In this document: piece after piece, positions 6,289-10,530 of the stretch | How positions within the stretch are numbered: position 1 is the first letter of the stretch | How the letters are laid out: every line of letters starts with the position of its first letter | Assembly (NCBI GenBank): GCA_023417985.1 | Contig: JAEZDV010000092.1 | Coordinates: 1 to 10,530 of the forward strand | Source of the DNA: Actinomycetes bacterium | Lineage (GTDB): Bacteria; Actinomycetota; Actinomycetes; Mycobacteriales; Mycobacteriaceae | DNA length: 10,530 nt | Reading direction: 5' to 3' | Position numbers and translations under genes: made by a program | The notes under the pieces: generated by a model | The model's database searches: none | Told to the model about the DNA's origin: nothing | Seen by the model: the letters and a program-made list of their open reading frames with translations, nothing else

Positions 6289-6536
6289 TGCCCCCCGAAC
6301 CCGACCACGCCGTACGGTGCCATCTGGACGACCTGCTCGCTTCACGCGGAATGACGTTGGCACACTTGGCGGATCAAGTGGGCGTGAGTGTCGTCAATCT
6401 GTCGGTGCTCAAGAACGGGCGTGCGCGAGCGATCAGATTCTCCACGCTCACCGCGGTGTGCCGCGCACTGAACTGCACTGTCGGAGAACTACTCTCCGTT
6501 GAAGACGAACCGGACGCGACCGGACACGCCGGCTGA
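6288..6536 (+). CDS. Small Cro/CI (YozG-like) helix-turn-helix transcriptional regulator
   Basis: Predicted 82-aa single-domain DNA-binding protein. Residues about 8-70 form the HTH: CHLDDLLASRGMTLAHLADQ (11-30), the recognition-helix region VSVVNLSVLKNGRARAIRFS (33-52) and TLTAVCRALNCTVGELLSVE (53-72). This matches the compact XRE/HTH_26 type found next to DUF2975 genes. There is no sensor or effector domain, so any signal would have to come from a partner such as the membrane protein encoded just upstream. The ATG at 6288 overlaps the preceding TGA by one base. The same frame is open to 5601, but that upstream part is an artefact of GC-rich sequence lying over DUF2975. The perfect palindrome at 5606-5640 is its likely autoregulatory target. 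Confidence 0.85.
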   Translation: MPPEPDHAVRCHLDDLLASRGMTLAHLADQVGVSVVNLSVLKNGRARAIRFSTLTAVCRALNCTVGELLSVEDEPDATGHAG

Positions 6537-6549
6537 CGAGCCGGTCAGC
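6529..6549. terminator. Convergent-gene hairpin between the HTH and fumarylacetoacetase genes
   Basis: The two genes converge with 8 bases between their stops (6536 and 6545). CCGGCT (6529-6534) pairs perfectly with AGCCGG (6539-6544) around GACG. An alternative stem pairs GCTGAC (6532-6537) with GTCAGC (6544-6549). Neither has a T-tract. It could be a short bidirectional terminator-like structure. Confidence 0.35.
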
Positions 6550-7732
6550 TCACCGTGCCCGCCGCCGGGAGGATACGCGTGCGGACCTCCCCGAATCCGA
6601 TTCGGGAGCCGTTCGGACCCGGAGCCGTAGCGGAGATGGCGATTTCGTCACCGTCCTCGAGGAACGTGCGCGTCTCGTCACCGACCCGAACAGGTTCTGC
6701 ACCACCCCAGGTCAGTTCGATGAACGCGCCACGCTGGTCCTTTTCCGTTCCGGAGATGGTGCCGGAACCGAACAGGTCACCCGTCCTCGTCGCTGCGCCG
6801 TTGACCGACGTGTGGGCGAGCATCTGTGCGGGCGACCAGTACATCTGGGCGTACGGTGGCCGCGAGACGATGTGACCGTTCCATTCGACGGCGAGATCGA
6901 TATCCAGCCCCCACTTCTCGTTGCCTTTCAGGTAGGGCAGCGGCTCCGGGTCCTGCACCGGCGTATCGATCCGCGCGGCCTCGAGTGCGGCGAGCGGCAC
7001 CACCCACGGAGAGATGGACGTCGCAAACGACTTTCCGAGGTTCGGCCCGAGCGGCACGTACTCCCATGCCTGGATGTCGCGGGCCGACCAGTCGTTGAGG
7101 ATCACCGCCCCGAAGCAGTGGTCGGCGAACTCGTCGGGAGCGATCTTCGAGCCCATCGGCGATCCGACGCCCACGACGAATCCCATCTCCGCTTCGATGT
7201 CGAGGCGCACGGAAGGGCCGAACACGGGAACTTCGTCGTTCGGCCCCTTGCGCTGACCGCACGGGCGCACGATGTCCACCCCCGAGGTGACGACGGTGCT
7301 CGACCTGCCGTGATACCCCACCGGCAGGTGCTTCCAGTTCGGCATGAGCGGGTCGGGGTTCTGTGGGCGGAACAGCCTGCCCAGGTTCGAGGCGTGGTTC
7401 TCGGAGGCGTAGAAGTCGACGTAGTCGGCCACCTCGATGGGTAGATGCAGCGTCACGTCGCCGATAGAGAACACCGCGTCGTCGTCGAGATCGCCGTTGA
7501 TCACGTCCTGGATCGCAGCACGAACCTCATCCCACCGCGCGCGCCCCTGAGCCATGAACGCGTTGAGCGACGGTTCGGCGAAGACGATGTCGTCGAAGAC
7601 CCGGCTCAGATCGAGAACGGAATCACCGACGCGGACACCGACACGCGGCTCGGTGTCCTCGGTGGAGAAGATGCCGTAAGGCAGGTTGTCCGGTCCGAAG
7701 AGCGAGCCCTCCGGGATTGCAATGGCGGTCAT
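6545..7732 (-). CDS. fahA: Fumarylacetoacetase (fumarylacetoacetate hydrolase)
   Basis: Predicted 395-aa enzyme for the last step of homogentisate breakdown, cleaving 4-fumarylacetoacetate to fumarate and acetoacetate with a divalent metal. It has an N-terminal SH3-like domain (about 1-100) and the FAH catalytic barrel. Residues match the mouse enzyme: metal ligands Asp106, Glu180, Glu182 and Asp214 (DFYAS, DIEAE, LNDWS), catalytic His113 in ENHASN with its partner Glu363 in DGDEIAI, and Lys234 in GKSF. Length is slightly below the usual 400-420. ATG at 7732 has AAGGA nine bases upstream and overlaps the preceding gene's TGA (ATGA), so translation is probably coupled. It is the last gene of the operon. 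The open frame extends upstream to 7819, overlapping the preceding gene, without family similarity. The hydrolase family is certain; the substrate is supported by the adjacent hmgA. Confidence 0.96.
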   Translation of the reverse strand: MTAIAIPEGSLFGPDNLPYGIFSTEDTEPRVGVRVGDSVLDLSRVFDDIVFAEPSLNAFMAQGRARWDEVRAAIQDVINGDLDDDAVFSIGDVTLHLPIEVADYVDFYASENHASNLGRLFRPQNPDPLMPNWKHLPVGYHGRSSTVVTSGVDIVRPCGQRKGPNDEVPVFGPSVRLDIEAEMGFVVGVGSPMGSKIAPDEFADHCFGAVILNDWSARDIQAWEYVPLGPNLGKSFATSISPWVVPLAALEAARIDTPVQDPEPLPYLKGNEKWGLDIDLAVEWNGHIVSRPPYAQMYWSPAQMLAHTSVNGAATRTGDLFGSGTISGTEKDQRGAFIELTWGGAEPVRVGDETRTFLEDGDEIAISATAPGPNGSRIGFGEVRTRILPAAGTVS

Positions 7733-8610
7733 ACGGGAGTTCCTTCTGTGGTCGGGGAGTCGATCGACGGTACGAGGCCGAGTGCACGCAGGTCGGCGAG
7801 TGGTTCGGCGATGCTGCACGTCCCGTAGGAGAGGAATCGGTTGCGCACCTCGGCGGCTCGTTCCGCCGGCAGTACGGTCAACCGGGCCGCGAGCGCCGCA
7901 CCGTCCCTCTCTGCAAGGACAGAGGCGACGACCTCTGTGTCCGCGCCGTCGAGCACCGCCGCGACTGCTGCCAGGACGTTCACGAATCCGTGTTGCTCGA
8001 AACCCGTGACGGACGCGGTATTACGGACCGCATGGTGCAGCCCCGCGGTCGCCTTGAACGGGATCCCGGCGGTGACCGCCGCGGTAATGGCATCTGCGAG
8101 TTCGGCCTCGTCGGGATATGCCTCGGCGACCACTCCTCCGGTGCGGAACTTCGCCGCGTACGGGCTCCCTGCGAGCCTTTCCAAGATCGCCGTACGCCGT
8201 CCGTCGCGGGGAACCTCCACGATCAGGGCGACCTCAGGCCGCAAAGTCGAGATTTGCTCGAGCGCTGCAAACAACTCGTCGACGCCGCACTCACCGGGCA
8301 CCGCGATTTCGACCGCGGCCACAGTCACTGCTTCCAGCGCGCCGGCGTGATCGAGTGCGGACGGCACCGCAGTCGGCTGCGGTGCCGTCAAGCTCAGAAC
8401 CAGCTCACCGGGATACGGGGACCGCGCGAGGAACTCTTCGAGTTCCCCGAGTCGCCCTGCCGGGAACACGAACGAACCCACAAGCTCTGCATGGGAAGCT
8501 CTTCTGTGTTCCGCGTGCGCAGGAACGGCTTCGGAGAGGGGCGCGTTGCCCGGCGGAAACATCGCGGCATCGTCACACAACCGGGTCAGGAGCGGGCCGT
8601 ATCCGGTCAC
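7729..8610 (-). CDS. Unrecognised 293-aa protein inside the homogentisate operon (possible TIM-barrel enzyme)
   Basis: I do not recognise a characterised family. The protein is soluble, with no signal peptide or membrane helix. Hydrophobic strand-like segments alternate with helices: GSFVFP (45-50), ELVLSL (69-74), AAVEIAVP (98-105), EVALIVEVP (126-134), AAKFRTGG (152-159), PFKATAGLHH (184-193), FVNVLAAVA (209-217). That spacing suggests a beta/alpha barrel. Polar candidates at strand ends are Glu132, Lys154, Arg156, Lys186 and His192-His193. Other distinctive motifs are DDAAMFPPGN (13-22) and SYGTCSIAEP (261-270). The start is GTG at 8610, preceded by GGTGGAG. It overlaps the hmgA stop (GTGA), and its own stop overlaps the fahA start (ATGA). 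This position between ring cleavage and final hydrolysis makes a role in homogentisate catabolism likely. One candidate is the missing maleylacetoacetate isomerase step. That is inference only. Confidence 0.85.
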   Translation of the reverse strand: MTGYGPLLTRLCDDAAMFPPGNAPLSEAVPAHAEHRRASHAELVGSFVFPAGRLGELEEFLARSPYPGELVLSLTAPQPTAVPSALDHAGALEAVTVAAVEIAVPGECGVDELFAALEQISTLRPEVALIVEVPRDGRRTAILERLAGSPYAAKFRTGGVVAEAYPDEAELADAITAAVTAGIPFKATAGLHHAVRNTASVTGFEQHGFVNVLAAVAAVLDGADTEVVASVLAERDGAALAARLTVLPAERAAEVRNRFLSYGTCSIAEPLADLRALGLVPSIDSPTTEGTPV

Positions 8611-9809
8611 GTCGACGCTCCACCGTTTCGATTCCAGCTGCTCGCGTACGACCGGTCCTCGCAGGCCAGTGCCCCCTCACCGAGTTCGAGTGGCCGGAAG
8701 GTGTCGACCATGACAGCCAATTCGTCGAAGAACTCCACACCGATGCTGCGCTCGTAGGCACCGGGTTGCGGGCCGTGGGCGTGACCTCCGGGATGGACGG
8801 AGACCGAGCCCTGGCCGATACCCGAGCCCTTGCGGGCTTCGTAATCGCCGCCGCAATAGAACATCACTTCGTCCGAGTCGACGTTCGAGTGGTAGTACGG
8901 CACCGGAATCGCAAGCGGGTGGTAGTCCACCTTTCGCGGCACGAAGTTGCAGATGACGAAGTTGTTGCCTTCGAAAGCCTGGTGCACAGGTGGAGGCTGA
9001 TGCACCCGGCCGGTGATCGGCTCGAAGTCGTGAACGGAGAACGTGTACGGATACAGGCACCCGTCCCACCCCACAACGTCGAAGGGATGGTGCGGCATCA
9101 CGTAACGCGTACCGACGATGCCGTGCGACGTGCGGTGCTTGACGAGAACTTCGACGTTCTCTTCCTCGATCTGCACCAATCGGGTGGGACCGTGCAGGTC
9201 ACGCTCGCAGAAGGGGGCGTGTTCGAGGAACTGTCCGTACTTCGAGAGGTAACGCTTCGGCGGAACGATGTGGCTGCTCGCCTCGATGACGTAGGCGCGC
9301 AGCGGTTCGTCGCCGGTCGGGACCCAGCGATGCGTGGTAGCCATCGGGAGCAAGACGTAGTCTCCGGCCTTGGCCGCGAGTGTTCCGAAAACTGTTTGCA
9401 CCTCGGCGGTTCCGGACTCCACGTAGACCGTCTCGTCGCCGACCACGTTGCGGTAGAGCGGCGATTCCTTCGCCGAGACGACGTACGAGATGCGGACGTC
9501 CGCGTTCCCGAGAATCAGGCGGCGCCCGGTGACCACGTCGGTCTCCGACCATGCCTCCGCGGGGAACAGTCGGTGGAGTTCGAGGTGCCGTGGTTCGAGC
9601 GGGTGGTTCGGCGTCGTGCTCTGGTCGCCGAGTTCCCACTTCGTGGCCTCGACGATCGCCGAAGGAATATATCGGTGATAGAGCAGTGACGAGTCGGAGG
9701 AGAATCCCTCCTCGCCCATCAGTTCCTCGTAGTAGAGATTGCCGTCATCGTCCCGGTGCTGGGTGTGACGCTTGGGTGGTATGACGCCGAGTTGCCGGTA
9801 GAACGCCAT
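8607..9809 (-). CDS. hmgA: Homogentisate 1,2-dioxygenase
   Basis: Predicted 400-aa non-haem iron cupin dioxygenase that opens the homogentisate ring to 4-maleylacetoacetate, the committed step of tyrosine and phenylalanine breakdown. It is somewhat shorter than the usual 430-445 residues. The C-terminal cupin carries the iron site: YYHSNVDSDEVMFY (305-318) with His307, and VHPGGHAHGPQPGAYE (338-353) with His345, matching His335 and His371 of human HGD. The acidic ligand is Glu314 or Asp313, with one extra residue relative to the human His-x5-Glu spacing. HQPPPVHQAFEGNNF (270-284) is also family-typical. ATG at 9809 is chosen because GAGGAG lies nine bases upstream; the open frame to 9875 runs through the operator-like sequence and lacks similarity. 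It is the first gene of the operon, overlapping the next by GTGA. A MarR gene and an operator-like dyad lie upstream. Confidence 0.95.
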   Translation of the reverse strand: MAFYRQLGVIPPKRHTQHRDDDGNLYYEELMGEEGFSSDSSLLYHRYIPSAIVEATKWELGDQSTTPNHPLEPRHLELHRLFPAEAWSETDVVTGRRLILGNADVRISYVVSAKESPLYRNVVGDETVYVESGTAEVQTVFGTLAAKAGDYVLLPMATTHRWVPTGDEPLRAYVIEASSHIVPPKRYLSKYGQFLEHAPFCERDLHGPTRLVQIEEENVEVLVKHRTSHGIVGTRYVMPHHPFDVVGWDGCLYPYTFSVHDFEPITGRVHQPPPVHQAFEGNNFVICNFVPRKVDYHPLAIPVPYYHSNVDSDEVMFYCGGDYEARKGSGIGQGSVSVHPGGHAHGPQPGAYERSIGVEFFDELAVMVDTFRPLELGEGALACEDRSYASSWNRNGGAST

Positions 9810-9841
9810 GGTTCGAGCACTCCTCGTAGGTTCTGAGCTGC

Positions 9842-9856
9842 TGCGGGCGACCCGCA
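9842..9856 (-). promoter_or_regulatory. Hairpin in the hmgA leader
   Basis: TGCGGG (9842-9847) and CCCGCA (9851-9856) form a perfect 6-bp stem with a 3-base loop, between the putative operator/promoter and the hmgA ribosome binding site. It could stabilise the 5' leader or terminate read-through from the upstream MarR gene. No T-run follows. Confidence 0.35.
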
Positions 9857-9862
9857 TCGCTA

Positions 9863-9882
9863 TTAGTAAACACATTAACTAA
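9863..9882 (+). promoter_or_regulatory. Putative MarR operator upstream of hmgA
   Basis: TTAGTAAACACATTAACTAA is an AT-rich 20-bp dyad with 7 of 10 symmetric pairs. It lies 54 bases upstream of the hmgA start. On the minus strand it contains the -10-like hexamer TAATGT, so occupancy would block hmgA transcription. A related sequence (15 of 20 positions) stands before the MarR gene at 10479-10498. Size and symmetry are typical of MarR sites. Binding is inferred. Confidence 0.6.
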
Positions 9883-9925
9883 ATGCAGCTCGTGGGCGCA
9901 ACCACAATGAGGTTCGGATTTTCTC

Positions 9926-10453
9926 TCAGTTACGTCCGCGCACGTCGAACTGACTGCGGTTCGTAATCAGCTTGTTCAGTAGCAACACGAGAATCTGTTG
10001 CTCGGTTTCGGACAGCACACCCACCCATGCCGCTTCGCGTTCGTTCTGCGCAGCGAAGACCTCGACGATTTCGTCCTCGCCTTCGGGAGTGAGCGACAAC
10101 TGTACGGACCGCGCGTCGTGCGCGACTGCGGTTTTTTGCAGAAGACCGGCCTCAGCCAGCGGCTTTGCGAGATTGGAGACGGCTGCTCTACTCATCCCGG
10201 TAAGCCGTGCCGCAGCATTCGGCTCGATGGGTCCGGCCAGCCAGATCACGAACATGAGCCGGTATGCCGACCAGGACCTCCCTCGGGGCCGATGGATGGT
10301 GGCTTCGAGATCGTAGGTGACGATGTCCGAGGCGCGGTTGAGCGTGAGGAGCACCTCGGTCGCACTCCGATGGTGGTCGCCGAACTTGCTGTTCAGACGC
10401 TCTCGCGCGAGTTCGACGAAGGACCAGTAGTCGAGATCCCGGGGAGCTGACAT
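9926..10453 (-). CDS. MarR-family transcriptional regulator, probable homogentisate operon repressor
   Basis: Predicted 175-aa winged-helix regulator. The MarR DNA-binding domain covers about 60-125: helix WSAYRLMFVIWLAG (61-74), recognition helix MSRAAVSNLAKPLAEAGLL (87-105), and a wing AHDARSVQLSLT (111-122) with the family-typical Asp113 and Arg115. Flanking helices (1-55, 125-165) would form the dimer interface. MarR proteins usually repress nearby genes and themselves and release DNA on binding a small aromatic ligand, so homogentisate or a precursor is a reasonable effector. The gene lies 116 bases upstream of hmgA on the same strand, and a similar operator-like sequence stands before each. 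The ATG at 10453 has no ribosome binding site but has TACTGT six bases upstream, suggesting a leaderless transcript. Regulator family is firm; target and ligand are inferred. Confidence 0.92.
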   Translation of the reverse strand: MSAPRDLDYWSFVELARERLNSKFGDHHRSATEVLLTLNRASDIVTYDLEATIHRPRGRSWSAYRLMFVIWLAGPIEPNAAARLTGMSRAAVSNLAKPLAEAGLLQKTAVAHDARSVQLSLTPEGEDEIVEVFAAQNEREAAWVGVLSETEQQILVLLLNKLITNRSQFDVRGRN

Positions 10454-10465
10454 GCGGTTACAGTA
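10454..10465 (-). promoter_or_regulatory. Candidate leaderless promoter of the MarR gene
   Basis: The minus strand reads TACTGTAACCGC before the ATG. TACTGT (10460-10465) fits the TANNNT -10 consensus with a 6-base gap to the start codon, and no Shine-Dalgarno sequence is seen. The -35 position (about 10483-10488) falls inside the second operator-like sequence, consistent with autorepression. Confidence 0.5.
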
Positions 10466-10478
10466 CCGTAGCCAAACT

Positions 10479-10498
10479 ATTGTTCATGTATTTACCAA
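10479..10498 (-). promoter_or_regulatory. Second operator-like sequence, upstream of the MarR gene
   Basis: Read on the minus strand, TTGGTAAATACATGAACAAT matches the dyad at 9863-9882 at 15 of 20 positions, including GTAAA and ACAT. Its own symmetry is weaker (5 of 10 pairs). It overlaps the expected -35 of the MarR gene, as expected for an autoregulatory site. Confidence 0.5.
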
Positions 10499-10530
10499 AT
10501 CCACAGGCTCGACCGCCGGCACCCGGAGTG

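Noticed and set aside
7717..8757. 346-codon plus-strand open frame opposite the unknown protein and fahA start
   Set aside because: Antisense to the coupled operon genes, with no recognisable domain.
8118..9689. 523-codon plus-strand open frame opposite hmgA and the unknown operon gene
   Set aside because: Arginine-rich, low-complexity translation without family features. It is antisense to two well-supported genes and is a typical GC-rich shadow frame.
9810..9875. 22-codon N-terminal extension of homogentisate dioxygenase
   Set aside because: It would run through the leader hairpin into the operator-like dyad, and a good GAGGAG ribosome binding site stands before the ATG at 9809.

Overview
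The window is high-GC, densely coded bacterial DNA with strong G/C preference at third codon positions. It points to an actinomycete, most likely a mycolic-acid-containing member of the Mycobacteriales such as Rhodococcus or a close relative. The clues are the F420/luciferase-type oxidoreductase, the actinobacterial-style homogentisate operon, the DUF2975 + YozG-type HTH pair, and several genes with a -10-like hexamer 6-8 nt before the start codon and little or no Shine-Dalgarno sequence. The genus is an inference. No tRNA, rRNA, CRISPR array, insertion sequence or phage gene was seen, and no gene-free stretch exceeds about 125 bases.

Layout. (1) Bases 76-4756, minus strand: a four-gene CoA-thioester catabolic cluster, read in the order luciferase-like flavin oxidoreductase, enoyl-CoA hydratase/isomerase family protein, acyl-CoA synthetase, acyl-CoA dehydrogenase. 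Together they could activate a carboxylic acid to its CoA ester and begin beta-oxidation. The substrate cannot be read from sequence. The hydratase-like protein lacks both classical catalytic glutamates, so the set may not be a standard beta-oxidation module. (2) Bases 4845-5573, plus strand: a MOSC-domain protein, divergent from cluster 1. (3) Bases 5606-6536, plus strand: a perfect 35-bp palindrome followed by a two-gene unit, a four-helix DUF2975 membrane protein and a small Cro/CI-type HTH regulator whose start overlaps the preceding stop by one base. (4) Bases 6545-9809, minus strand: a homogentisate catabolism operon read hmgA, an unrecognised 293-aa protein, fahA. The three genes are joined by 4-base stop/start overlaps. 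(5) Bases 9926-10453, minus strand: a MarR-family regulator just upstream of hmgA.

How they work together. The homogentisate dioxygenase opens the ring of homogentisate, the central intermediate of tyrosine and phenylalanine breakdown. Fumarylacetoacetase performs the final cleavage to fumarate and acetoacetate. The isomerase normally needed between them is not recognisable here, and the unknown protein is locked between the two enzymes. A related 20-bp sequence, matching at 15 of 20 positions, lies in front of both hmgA and the MarR gene. This suggests that the MarR protein represses the operon and itself.

The points most worth a second look are the unknown middle gene of the homogentisate operon, the paired MarR-type operator, the perfect palindrome before the DUF2975/HTH unit, the hydratase homologue without catalytic glutamates, and the mutually exclusive stem-loops between the acyl-CoA synthetase and dehydrogenase genes.
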